DNA of 51,726 nucleotides from Nitrospira sp. (lineage in GTDB: Bacteria > Nitrospirota > Nitrospiria > Nitrospirales > Nitrospiraceae), in NCBI GenBank assembly GCA_005116835.1, contig SWDM01000024.1, positions 239,043-290,768 on the forward strand. The letters run 5' to 3'. Every line of letters begins with the position of its first letter. The first letter of the stretch is position 1. A program made the translations under genes and the position numbers. A model generated the notes under the pieces. That model saw only the letters and a list, made by a program, of their open reading frames with translations, made no database searches and had not been told where the DNA came from. Of this stretch, positions 9,771 through 17,467 are shown one piece after another.

Positions 9771-9872
9771 GGAAGGGAGCGGCCAGGTGCCCTTCTTGCT
9801 CGCAGAACGCGCACGATGAAGCAGTGCTCATTCGATGCGCGCAGTGAAGGACAGCCTTAGCCACTCCCTCTA
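9771..9872. repeat. Family G repeat, copy G2
   Basis: Direct repeat of G1 (7178-7275) in the same orientation, starting a few bases after the CHAT stop codon. Differences are scattered single bases. Confidence 0.85.
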
Positions 9873-9883
9873 AAAATGGTGTA

Positions 9884-9945
9884 GGGAAGGAGAAGGTGCT
9901 TCTTCGACGCGCGCAGTGGGGGACACATCCAGGCCACTCTGGGAG
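9884..9945. repeat. Family G repeat, partial copy G3
   Basis: Resembles the 3' half of G2: CGACGCGCGCAGTG, then GGACA and GGCCACTC. More diverged than G1 and G2. Confidence 0.6.
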
Positions 9946-9990
9946 AGGTACACGAGCAAGCTCGGAAGGACTATCGTTGGTCGCTTGCTG

Positions 9991-10070
9991 CAGCCTTGCC
10001 CGCGGAACGGCGCGTCTTGGCGCGCCGGGGTTGGGCGGGTGAAAAGTCTGGCCTTTCTGAACAGCCTGCG
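9991..10070. repeat. Family H repeat, copy H1
   Basis: GGCGCGTCTTGGCGCGC followed by GGGCGGGTGAAAAGTCTGGC and CTTTCTGAACAGCCTG. A second copy lies at 39512-39580 in the same orientation. The GGCGCG...CGCGC part is a small palindrome. The rest of the 9946-10151 spacer holds nothing I can assign. Confidence 0.8.
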
Positions 10071-10151
10071 ATTGCTTCTTAACGAGTTTGTGAGTATCCG
10101 GGCCTTGTGTTTCGGTCATACTCAGGTTGTTTGTCAACATCCTGCTACTCT

Positions 10152-12143
10152 ATGCTTTCGCCCGTGAGCACAATCCTCAAGATCGGCCAATCGCTGTTTG
10201 CCGTGAGCATCCTTGCGGGGTTGTTGGTTGCGCTTTCCGTCCTCGGCATCCGGAGTACCGCCATCCTTGAGCCTCTGGAACTCACCGTCTACGACTGGCT
10301 GATCCAATCCCAGCATGGGTCAGCGGAAGCTGATCCCCGCATCGTTCTGATCACGGTCACCGAGCAGGATATTTTACGCCAAGGACGCTGGCCGATTACC
10401 GACGCAATCCTGGCTGAAGCCTTGACGCGGCTCGCGCAATTCCAGCCTCGTGCGATCGGGATCGATATCTATCGAGATATTCCTGTCGAACCAGGTCATG
10501 CAGACCTGAACAGGGTCTTCGTTGAACATCCCCAGATCGTTACCGTGACAAAGCTTGGCGGTGGCGTGGTTGCCGGCATTCCTCCTCCTCCGGCGCTGGC
10601 TGGGACCGAGCAGGTGGCCTTCAACGATATCCTCATCGATTCAGACGGGATTGTTCGCCGTGGCTTACTGTTCCAGGAGGTCGGAGACCAAACAGCCTAT
10701 GCCTTCGCGCTTCGACTGGCGTTACTGTTTCTTGCGGAGGAGGGGATTGGCCCGCAGCCGGACCCTGAAAACCCCGAGCAGCTTCGCTTGGGATCCACCA
10801 CCCTCAGGCGGTTTGGACCCCATGACGGAGGATATGTCCGCGCCGACGCAGGCGGGTATCAAATCTTGCTGGATTTTTACCGTGGACATAGCCGGCCACA
10901 TTCCTTCTCATTGACTGATCTGCTCACCGGTCAGGTTCCTCCGGATGCGATCAGGAACAAGATTGTCCTATTTGGCGTCACGGCCGAGAGTGTTCCCGAT
11001 CTGTTCCATACACCCTTCAGTTCCGGCAATGATACAGGCCGCATGATTCCCGGGGTGACGGTCCATGCCCATATCATCAGCCAGTTCCTCGGCGCTGCGT
11101 TAGAAGGGCGCCGTCCGATTGCCACGTCCAGTGAAACGCAAGAGTGGTTGTGGGTGATCCTGTGGGGTCTGTTAGGCGCCGGCCTTGGCGCCTGGACCCG
11201 TTCTCCCTGGCGGCTTGTGTTGGGTGCGATGGGAGGGCTGTTCGTTCTCGGTATCATCGTGGTCGTGGCCTTCGCTCAGGGCTGGTGGATTCCGCTTGTA
11301 CCACCGTCCCTAGCTTGGTTCTTTTCTCTTTCCGTCGTCACGGCATCGGTGTTGAGCAGAGAGCGAAAGGAGCGTGCCCTGCTGATGCACCTATTTTCCA
11401 AACATGTGTCAGGGGAAGTGGCAGAGGCAGTGTGGCGGCAGCGCGAGCAGTTTCTGAAAGATGGGCGGCCTCGGTCGCAGCAATTAGTCGCGACGGTCTT
11501 TTTCTCCGACTTTAAGGGGTACACGGCCGCGTCTGAAAAAATGACTCCTGAAGCTTTGATGGAATGGGTCAATGCCTATCTGGATGTGATGGCGGGGCTG
11601 GTGATCAAGCATGGAGGTGTTATTGACGATTATGCAGGGGATGCGATCAAAGCAAATTTCGGCGTCCCGCTCCCACGGAACTCTGAGGAAGAGATCGCCC
11701 AGGATGCGGTGCATGCCGTGACTTGTGCTCTTGCCATGGAGCAAGAAATGCATCGGCTCAACGTGCGACATGAACAGGCTGGTCTCGCGACGATCGGAAT
11801 GAGGATTGGTATTCACACTGGCCAGGTGGTTGCCGGGAGTGTCGGCACGTCGGAGCGCCTCAAATACACGACGGTCGGTGATGCGGTGAATACGGCGGCG
11901 AGATTAGAAAGCCTGGATCGGGATATCGTTCAGGAAACACCTGGTCGGCGATTATGCCGGATTTTGATCGATGAGAGCACCAAGCGCTATCTTGAAGATC
12001 GCTTCATCCTTGATCGGATTGGGGAGGTCAGCGTGAAAGGCAAAGAACAAACTCTGATGGTGTACAGGGTCCTCAGTCACGCGGGGAAGGAAACAGCCAT
12101 GCGAGACGGCCAGGGAAGTGCTGAGTTGGCCGACGAGGAGTGA
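10152..12143 (+). CDS. CHASE2-domain class III adenylate/guanylate cyclase
   Basis: A 663-residue membrane sensor that should make a cyclic nucleotide. The ATG at 10152 places the first membrane helix at about 13-35. A periplasmic CHASE2 domain follows (about 40-320; ELTVYDWL, AIGIDIYRD, NKIVLFGVTA), then three closely spaced membrane helices (about 335-410) and a cytoplasmic class III cyclase domain (about 435-640). Metal-binding aspartates are present in FFSDFKGYT (Asp453) and YAGDAIKANFG (Asp497), and the YTTVGDAVNTAARLES segment with its Asp, Asn and Arg is intact. Substrate (ATP or GTP) is not decided here. No ribosome site is obvious. It is convergent with the DUF928 gene, with an A-type hairpin between. 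High confidence in architecture. Confidence 0.92.
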   Translation: MLSPVSTILKIGQSLFAVSILAGLLVALSVLGIRSTAILEPLELTVYDWLIQSQHGSAEADPRIVLITVTEQDILRQGRWPITDAILAEALTRLAQFQPRAIGIDIYRDIPVEPGHADLNRVFVEHPQIVTVTKLGGGVVAGIPPPPALAGTEQVAFNDILIDSDGIVRRGLLFQEVGDQTAYAFALRLALLFLAEEGIGPQPDPENPEQLRLGSTTLRRFGPHDGGYVRADAGGYQILLDFYRGHSRPHSFSLTDLLTGQVPPDAIRNKIVLFGVTAESVPDLFHTPFSSGNDTGRMIPGVTVHAHIISQFLGAALEGRRPIATSSETQEWLWVILWGLLGAGLGAWTRSPWRLVLGAMGGLFVLGIIVVVAFAQGWWIPLVPPSLAWFFSLSVVTASVLSRERKERALLMHLFSKHVSGEVAEAVWRQREQFLKDGRPRSQQLVATVFFSDFKGYTAASEKMTPEALMEWVNAYLDVMAGLVIKHGGVIDDYAGDAIKANFGVPLPRNSEEEIAQDAVHAVTCALAMEQEMHRLNVRHEQAGLATIGMRIGIHTGQVVAGSVGTSERLKYTTVGDAVNTAARLESLDRDIVQETPGRRLCRILIDESTKRYLEDRFILDRIGEVSVKGKEQTLMVYRVLSHAGKETAMRDGQGSAELADEE

Positions 12144-12285
12144 AAAGTTCTGAGTTATAAATTCAGGGTTCTGAGTTGGCCGGAAAAGCCGACTGAGAAG
12201 ATCTGAGTTCCGAGTGAGAATCAAAACTCAGAACTTATAACTCAGAACTCGGCAAAGCCGTTGACTCAGCATTCAAAACTTCTTT
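12143..12285. repeat. Family A hairpin repeat, copy A1
   Basis: Units of TTCTGAG (left) and CTCAGAA (right) flank cores GGCCGGAAAAGCCGAC and CGGCAAAGCCGTTGAC. Both cores recur in copy A3 in the opposite orientation. It fills the whole gap between the convergent cyclase and DUF928 genes and touches both stop codons, so it could serve as a two-way terminator. Confidence 0.85.
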
Positions 12286-13069
12286 ATCCGGCCTTTCTGT
12301 CCTGAAACATCAGGTCGAAGTTTCCGACCTCCGGTAAATCGACCTGATCCAACAAGTCGGCCCGTTGCTTTCGCAATGCCATATCTGTCGGCGTTGTATC
12401 GATCATTTCAGAAATGGCCATCACAGCGTCATACCATAGCCCATCTGCCGCAAATCGATAAAAGGCATCGGTCGTAGGGGCCGTTGCTTGAGTTGCTGGG
12501 TTGGTATCGGCGCGCTCAACTCGCTCAATGGACCCCATTGCGATGATGTCTTTGGAGCGACGCTTCGGGTCGAGCACGAGAGCGATGGACCAGTTGTAGC
12601 GTTCACCAGGTATCAGTTTTACTCCATAGTCCGAGAGGCACACCTTCTGTATTCCGGCTTTCGTCGGCACCGCTAATCGCTTTTCCAAGATTGGGGTATC
12701 GCCCTTCTCAAGGGTCAGGGTCAATTCCACGGGATTGGTCACGACATCGGAGGCAAACCAATAGAGATCCGGCTGTTCACGTACAGTTAAGCCGGTGTGG
12801 CCCGGCGCAAGCACGGACAGAATCGGTACCGACTTGTTTGTCCCCCGAGTCCCTCCTCCGACCCGCCGCCCAGCCGAAGGGGCGCCGAGACCGCGAGGTG
12901 GCTGATAGAGGAGAGTCTTCGTAACCTGTCCGGCCTGTGCCTTCTGCTCTTTGACTTCTTTCGCAAGCGAAGAGGGTGGGATTGGATTGTCCTCCGCGAT
13001 TGCCATAATCGGTGGGCTGACCAGACATCCGATTATGAAGCTCCACCTCAGTAGCGTTGTCCGTTTCAT
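12284..13069 (-). CDS. Exported DUF928 protein
   Basis: A 261-residue protein of the DUF928 family, which is mostly known from cyanobacteria next to CHAT, CHASE2 and TPS genes. The ATG at 13069 follows AGGAG and begins a signal peptide (cleavage near MAIAED). Family features in order: Gly/Arg-rich segment RRVGGGTRG (about 70), LAPGHTGLTVREQPDLYWFA, a VCLSDYGVKLIPGERYNW segment, LVLDPKRRSKD and ERV, and the C-terminal ADGLWYDAVMAISEM. The function is unknown in any organism to my knowledge. It lies 47 nt behind the LuxR-type regulator and is probably co-transcribed with it. The family call is confident from motif pattern only. Confidence 0.82.
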   Translation of the reverse strand: MKRTTLLRWSFIIGCLVSPPIMAIAEDNPIPPSSLAKEVKEQKAQAGQVTKTLLYQPPRGLGAPSAGRRVGGGTRGTNKSVPILSVLAPGHTGLTVREQPDLYWFASDVVTNPVELTLTLEKGDTPILEKRLAVPTKAGIQKVCLSDYGVKLIPGERYNWSIALVLDPKRRSKDIIAMGSIERVERADTNPATQATAPTTDAFYRFAADGLWYDAVMAISEMIDTTPTDMALRKQRADLLDQVDLPEVGNFDLMFQDRKAG

Positions 13070-13116
13070 GGCGGTATCTCCTGTTCTTTAGTCCGCAGCC
13101 ACGCGTAGCGGTCGCG

Positions 13117-13830
13117 CTAACCGATTTCAGTGTGCGAGGTGCGGTACATGCTGTCGGTTTCCATCGGTTCAGATTCGATGCTCTGGACTGCCGCTTCAGC
13201 CGCTTCAGGTGTCGGGAAGATCATGCGAGCCAAGAGCCCTGTTCTGGTGGTGGTCTGGGTTTTATGCATGATCCGTTTCAGATGTTCTTTGACGGTGTAT
13301 TCGCTCAGGTGGATCCGGTTTGCGATTTCCTTATTCGTAAAACCGAGCATGAGATAAATGATGACCATTTGCTCGCGTTCGGTGAGGTGATACCGTTGCC
13401 GCATATCGACGTTTGGGCATTGGAGCTCTTGCTGATGTAGTTTTTCCATCACAATGAGGAATCGGCTGTTCTGCACGAGCGGCTCATCGGGAATACAGAA
13501 CCCGCGAAGGAGGAACCGCTGATCGTTGGCAAAACAGAGCCGTTCCACTTGGACGGACTCGCAGTCCTTGGGATTACTACACTGTATCAACCGAGCGATG
13601 AGTTCTTGAACAAGGGAATGAATCTGATCGGGCATGAAAGCGGCACAGTTCTCTTTGACCGATAGAGGCTGCAGTTGGCTGGTAAACGCCTTGGCCTCGC
13701 TGTTCAAGAACAACAAGTGTCCGGTGCTCGTGAAGAGGATGATGCCTGTGGCGCCCTGTTGATGTAGTCGGGGAGATTGCTTATGTCCGTTGAGGGAGCT
13801 GGCTATAGTGTTTATCGTGAAACTAGCCAT
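13117..13830 (-). CDS. LuxR-type transcription regulator with PAS-like N-terminus
   Basis: A 237-residue regulator. The start at 13830 (ASFTIN...) has GGGG eight bases upstream; a TTG at 13851 in frame is less likely. Residues about 20-130 look like a PAS-type sensor (GIILFTSTGHLLFLNSEA). The C-terminal LuxR/GerE helix-turn-helix is complete: LTEREQMVIIYLMLGFTNKE, then IANRIHLSEYTVKEHLKRIM. It lacks a receiver domain, so it is not a classical response regulator. It is followed by the DUF928 gene, suggesting it controls the exported-protein cluster, but no operator was identified. Confidence 0.88.
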   Translation of the reverse strand: MASFTINTIASSLNGHKQSPRLHQQGATGIILFTSTGHLLFLNSEAKAFTSQLQPLSVKENCAAFMPDQIHSLVQELIARLIQCSNPKDCESVQVERLCFANDQRFLLRGFCIPDEPLVQNSRFLIVMEKLHQQELQCPNVDMRQRYHLTEREQMVIIYLMLGFTNKEIANRIHLSEYTVKEHLKRIMHKTQTTTRTGLLARMIFPTPEAAEAAVQSIESEPMETDSMYRTSHTEIG

Positions 13831-14138
13831 ATGAGCCCCAATCTTTGGCAATAGGCTGCATGGAACCTATTCATTAGAGGGAGCACGGAAGAACGTCTCA
13901 TGTTTTGGCACTCACAGTCAAGGCTCTTTCCCAGTGTATAAGCAATTTCATGGCCAGAACGTTACTGTACTGACGAGGGATCGGCCAAAAAGTCGAAACG
14001 CTAGAATTGGAGAGATGTTTAGCAGATATGAATCACAGCACGTTCGCTCTGTCAGTGGTTAATAGGGCATTCCGTGTGAATCTAAACCGATTCATGGTGA
14101 ATCTGATTTGATTCTCCTTTCCGAATACGCCGGGGGGG
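13831..14138. other. Intergenic, probable leader of the LuxR-type gene
   Basis: No gene seen. It is AT-richer than its surroundings. Near 14072-14112 GAATC-type words recur in both directions, a weak version of the heptad hairpins. No promoter is clear enough to name. Confidence 0.4.
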
Positions 14139-14220
14139 AAAGTTCTGAGTTCTGGGTTCTGAGTTTTGAGTTGTCTGGAACTAACTCAGAACTCAGAACT
14201 TATAACTCAGAACTTCTTTG
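14139..14220. repeat. Family A hairpin repeat, copy A2
   Basis: Left arm AGTTCTGAGTTCTGGGTTCT, loop GAGTTGTCTGGAACTAACTC, right arm ACTCAGAACTCAGAACTTAT. The loop is the reverse complement of the loop in A3 (near 15462) with one change. It follows the stop of the receiver/HD-GYP-like gene on the minus strand. Confidence 0.88.
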
Positions 14221-14235
14221 CAGGCTTGCGTTCTT

Positions 14236-15324
14236 CTACTGCTGCGGGGGCTGTTCTCGCATGGTGCGACAGAAGACGTCGGTCAATGTGGGATCGAAGG
14301 CGGAGCCTGCCAGTTGTTCGATCTGTTGCAAGGCTTCGTTGTTGGTGAGAGAGGTTCGTTCGGGTTTCGCAACGGTCAGGTCGTCAAATACTTGGGCGAT
14401 GCCGACAATGCGAGCGAGTAAGGGTGTGCCTTCTTCATGTAAGCCGAACGGATAACCAGTTCCGTCCCATCGCTCGTGATGGAGGGCAAGAATCTGTACC
14501 GCGTCGGCTGATAATCCCATGGCCCGACCCATTCTGGCGCCAAGATCTGGGTGGTGAACCTGCGGATCGGACTCTGTCTTGAGTACATGACTGTCCGGGA
14601 GGCTGATCAAATCGATATCGTGCACGAGGGCGCCGACCGCGAGCGACTGTTGTTCGGCGATAGGGAGATTGAGTCGTCCGGCCACGAGCGTCGCGTAAAA
14701 ACTGACGCGGCTTCCATGATTGAGCAGGTGGCGGTCCTTGGCCTCCAAGAGGTCTGAGATTAGGGGAACCAGCGGCGATGCTACCTCATCATGAGCGGAG
14801 GCGCGTGGTCCTGTACGGCTCATGGCCGTGTAGTGGTCGGTGAGGGCCTGCCAGGATTTGGTACAAGCAGGCTCAGTGCCCCACAGATCCGTTGAGTTGG
14901 TCAGGATCGGGCGCAGTCGGTCGAGCCGCATTTTCTTATGAGCGGTCTGCAGCGATATCGCCAGTAATTCTGACGCATTAAACGGTTTCAGGAGGAAACC
15001 GGCTGCGCCGTTGCGGATGCAATCCATGGCAGACTGAAGGCTTCCATAGGCCGTGACCATGATGACTTCGGTTTCAGCATGCGCATGCTTGATGTCATGC
15101 AAGAGGTCCGATCCGGAAGAATCCGGTAATTTCATGTCCAGCGTGACGAGATCGACGCCGCCATCGGCGAGGATGGCTAACGCTGCGCCAGCATTCGCCG
15201 CAGTCAGGATATGGAAGTCTTGGCTGAGGATCTGGGTGAGGGCCGCGCGAGGGGCTGCTTCATCGTCGACGATCAGGACTGTCGGTCTTTGGTCGGTGAT
15301 ATCTGGAATGAGGGTTAAAGCCAT
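14236..15324 (-). CDS. Response regulator with HD-GYP-like output domain, active site altered
   Basis: A 362-residue protein if the ATG at 15324 is used; a TTG at 15360 in frame is possible, and neither has a good ribosome site. The N-terminal receiver has the acidic pair in LIVDDEAAP, the phospho-acceptor Asp in VTLDMKLPD and the Lys in FLLKPFN. The output domain resembles HD-GYP cyclic-di-GMP phosphodiesterases: HHERWDGTGYP is retained, but the canonical HDxGK box reads HDIDLISLPD (Gly-Lys lost) and the usual ADVFDAL reads AQVFDDL. It may therefore be a binding domain or weakly active. The two-component partner kinase is not in the window. Confidence 0.85.
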   Translation of the reverse strand: MALTLIPDITDQRPTVLIVDDEAAPRAALTQILSQDFHILTAANAGAALAILADGGVDLVTLDMKLPDSSGSDLLHDIKHAHAETEVIMVTAYGSLQSAMDCIRNGAAGFLLKPFNASELLAISLQTAHKKMRLDRLRPILTNSTDLWGTEPACTKSWQALTDHYTAMSRTGPRASAHDEVASPLVPLISDLLEAKDRHLLNHGSRVSFYATLVAGRLNLPIAEQQSLAVGALVHDIDLISLPDSHVLKTESDPQVHHPDLGARMGRAMGLSADAVQILALHHERWDGTGYPFGLHEEGTPLLARIVGIAQVFDDLTVAKPERTSLTNNEALQQIEQLAGSAFDPTLTDVFCRTMREQPPQQ

Positions 15325-15411
15325 AGTATTACTTGTATCTGCATCTGTTTTACTGGTCAATCAAATCATTGAATATATAGGGTTGCACCGGAGGCGAGTG
15401 AAGAAGTTCTA

Positions 15412-15568
15412 AGCGAAAAGTCAACGGCTTCGCCGAGTTCTGAGTTTTAAGTTCTGAGTTCTGAGTTAGTTCCGGACAACTCAAAACTCAGCACTTAGAA
15501 CTTCCCAGATCGTCCCTTTCAGCTTTTCCGGCAAACTCAGAACCCAGAACTCAAAACTCAGAACTTCC
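15412..15568. repeat. Family A hairpin repeat, copy A3
   Basis: The longest A copy. It contains GTCAACGGCTTCGCCGAG and CAGCTTTTCCGGCAAACTC, both reverse complements of cores in A1, and the GTTAGTTCCGGACAACTC loop shared with A2. It lies upstream of the recA promoter. A short E-like tail (CGCCAGTCCCGCGCG) follows to about 15590. Confidence 0.88.
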
Positions 15569-15630
15569 TCGCCAGTCCCGCGCGTTCGCGCAGCATTCCT
15601 GAGGGCTAGGTTTCTGCCTCTCAACTTGGG

Positions 15631-15636
15631 TATAAT
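15631..15636 (+). promoter_or_regulatory. Likely -10 box of recA
   Basis: A perfect TATAAT 33 bases before the recA start. No convincing -35 box and no recognisable LexA operator are seen around it. Confidence 0.6.
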
Positions 15637-15668
15637 CCGCGGGTTGTTTTATTACCGAAGGAGTACCT

Positions 15669-16763
15669 ATGACTGAAAAAGACGACAAGAAGCGCGCGCT
15701 GGACCTGGCCCTGTCCCAAATTGAGAAACAATATGGGAAGGGGGCCATTATGAAATTGGGGGGCGCCGATGCCCCGGTGGATATTCCAGCGATTTCGACC
15801 GGATCCCTCGGACTCGATATCGCTCTGGGAGTCGGCGGGGTTCCCCGTGGCCGGGTGATTGAAATCTTTGGCCCGGAGTCCTCGGGCAAGACGACGTTGA
15901 CCTTGCACGTGATTGCCGAGGCACAGAAGGCCGGTGGCACTGCCGCCTTCATCGATGCGGAGCATGCGCTGGACTTGACCTATGCGAGGAAGCTGGGTGT
16001 GCAGGTGGACGATCTGCTGGTGTCCCAGCCCGATACCGGCGAACAGGCGTTGGAGATTGCCGAGACGCTCGTCCGAAGCGGGGCGATCGATGTCATCGTG
16101 GTGGACTCTGTGGCAGCCCTCGTGCCGAGGGCCGAAATCGAAGGCGAAATGGGCGATGCGCATATGGGGCTGCAAGCCAGGCTCATGTCGCAAGCGCTCC
16201 GCAAGTTGACGGCGGCCATTTCCAAGTCACAGACGACGTTGATTTTCATCAATCAGATTCGCATGAAGATCGGTGTGATGTTCGGCAACCCAGAAACCAC
16301 CACCGGCGGTAACGCACTCAAGTTCTATTCATCTGTGCGGCTGGATATTCGGCGTATTGAGTCGATCAAGGAAGGGCAGGAGGTGACCGGCAGCCGCGTG
16401 CGTGTGAAGGTCGTGAAAAATAAAATGGCGCCTCCCTTCAAGCAGGCGGAGTTCGACATCATGTTTGCGCAGGGTATTTCCAAGACCGGCGAATTGGTCG
16501 ATCTCGGAGTTGAAAAGAAAATAGTCGAGAAGTCCGGGGCCTGGTATTCCTATCAGGGCGAGCGGCTCGGACAGGGGCGTGACGCGGTGCGCGATCTGCT
16601 CTTCAGCAACCAGCCGTTGGCTCGTGAGATTGAAGGAAAGCTGCGCGATCTGGCCGGTCTGCCTGGTCGGACACCGGTAAAGCCTGCCGCCGCGCCGGTG
16701 AAAGACGAAAAGAAGGTCGAGGAGAAACGCGAGGAGCGGCGGCCGCATAAGGTGGGCGCTTAA
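15669..16763 (+). CDS. recA: RecA recombinase
   Basis: A 364-residue DNA strand-exchange protein that also triggers the SOS response. The ATG at 15669 follows AAGGAG. The start [20 protein letters not shown] is typical. The Walker A motif [11 protein letters not shown] is near residue 68, [12 protein letters not shown] is Walker B, and loop 2 carries [15 protein letters not shown]. The C-terminal tail is Lys/Glu-rich ([17 protein letters not shown]), as in other RecA proteins. The length is normal. recX follows, separated by repeat C2. Confidence 0.99.
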   Translation: MTEKDDKKRALDLALSQIEKQYGKGAIMKLGGADAPVDIPAISTGSLGLDIALGVGGVPRGRVIEIFGPESSGKTTLTLHVIAEAQKAGGTAAFIDAEHALDLTYARKLGVQVDDLLVSQPDTGEQALEIAETLVRSGAIDVIVVDSVAALVPRAEIEGEMGDAHMGLQARLMSQALRKLTAAISKSQTTLIFINQIRMKIGVMFGNPETTTGGNALKFYSSVRLDIRRIESIKEGQEVTGSRVRVKVVKNKMAPPFKQAEFDIMFAQGISKTGELVDLGVEKKIVEKSGAWYSYQGERLGQGRDAVRDLLFSNQPLAREIEGKLRDLAGLPGRTPVKPAAAPVKDEKKVEEKREERRPHKVGA

Positions 16764-16764
16764 A

Positions 16765-16860
16765 ACGTGAAGCGTCGTTCGTGAAGCGTGAAGCGCAAGA
16801 CAAACTAAGTGCGTCCAATCGTCGCATGCGAGATACGCTTCACGCTTCACGCTTCACGGG
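16765..16860. repeat. Family C hairpin repeat, copy C2
   Basis: Left arm GTGAAGCGTCGTTCGTGAAG, right arm of three ACGCTTC units ending CACGG. The same left arm and right arm occur at copy C7 (45721-45880), where the loop is replaced by other repeats. The best recX start codon is inside the repeat. Confidence 0.88.
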
Positions 16861-17311
16861 TGTCGAGCAGGATCGATGGCTGCAGCTCGCAGTGCGCGCC
16901 TTGGCCCGTAGTGACCGTACAACGGCACAGATCGAAGGATTACTTGCAGCGAAGGGGGCGGCTCCTTCGCAGATTCGCGCGGCAGTTCTCCGGCTGAAAT
17001 CGTTGCGATACCTCGACGATGTCGCCTTCGCTTCCCGTTGGGCCGATCGGCGACTCGCTCGCATGCCGATGGGGCGAGCTCGTCTACAAGAAGAGTTGCT
17101 CGCTACCGGTTGCCCCGAACCTATCGTGCATGCGGCTGTGCGGGCCGCCTATCGTTCGGTGAGTGAAGGGGAGTTGGCCGCGCAGCTGGTGAGGGCGGCT
17201 GGACGGGCCAACCCAGCGCAGAAGATCGGCCGGCTATCGAGGCTCTTGAACCAACGAGGATTTGACGAGGATACGATCGAGACGGCATTGAGAATGGTCA
17301 ATGAGGAATGA
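16826..17311 (+). CDS. recX: RecX regulatory protein
   Basis: About 161 residues; modulates RecA filament activity. Three-helix RecX repeats are visible: VRALARSDRTTAQIEGLLAA, LKSLRYLDDVAFASRWADRR, then LLATGCPEPIVHAAV and LLNQRGFDEDTIETAL. The start is uncertain. The ATG at 16826 is the first sensible one, but it and the next dozen codons lie in the right arm of repeat C2 (RDTLHASRFTG is repeat-encoded); an ATG at 16781 is also within the repeat. The last codons (RMVNEE and the stop) are in the left arm of repeat B2. The true core therefore begins near GVEQDRW. Confidence 0.88.
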   Translation: MRDTLHASRFTGVEQDRWLQLAVRALARSDRTTAQIEGLLAAKGAAPSQIRAAVLRLKSLRYLDDVAFASRWADRRLARMPMGRARLQEELLATGCPEPIVHAAVRAAYRSVSEGELAAQLVRAAGRANPAQKIGRLSRLLNQRGFDEDTIETALRMVNEE

Positions 17312-17407
17312 GGAATGTGGAATGGTCGGAATCGGCAGTAACTGGCTGTCCGAGAGCATCCGATGAATTCCGATCATTCCACATTCAAAATTCAACATTT
17401 CTCATTC
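17293..17407. repeat. Family B hairpin repeat, copy B2
   Basis: Left arm GAATGAGGAATGTGGAATGG, right arm ATTCCACATTCAAAATTCAA. Its core, read on the minus strand (CGGAATTCATCGGATGCTCT...CCGATTCCGA), matches B1, so it is inserted in the opposite orientation to B1. It encodes the end of recX. Confidence 0.88.
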
Positions 17408-17420
17408 GACAGATCAACTC

Positions 17421-17459
17421 GGCGATTGCAGAAAAAGCGTTTGTGAACGATCCGGGCTG
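17421..17459 (+). repeat. Family I repeat
   Basis: GGCGATTGCAGAAAAAGCG then TTTGTGAACGATCCGGGCTG. One of several 35-40 bp copies (also near 22511, 32260, 37898 and 43004). It lies just before alaS and holds its leader. Confidence 0.7.
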
Positions 17460-17467
17460 AGGATGGC

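Noticed and set aside
10107-10151. Earlier start for the CHASE2 cyclase
   Set aside because: The upstream in-frame codons are spacer sequence without a ribosome site; the ATG at 10152 puts the first membrane helix at the usual distance from the N-terminus.
12143-12285. CRISPR-like array of short repeats in the family A regions
   Set aside because: Units are 7 bp, arms are inverted to each other, and there are no unique spacers of constant length and no cas genes in the window.
15569-15668. LexA box in front of recA
   Set aside because: No CTGT-N8-ACAG or GAAC-type palindrome could be seen; a lineage-specific operator cannot be excluded.
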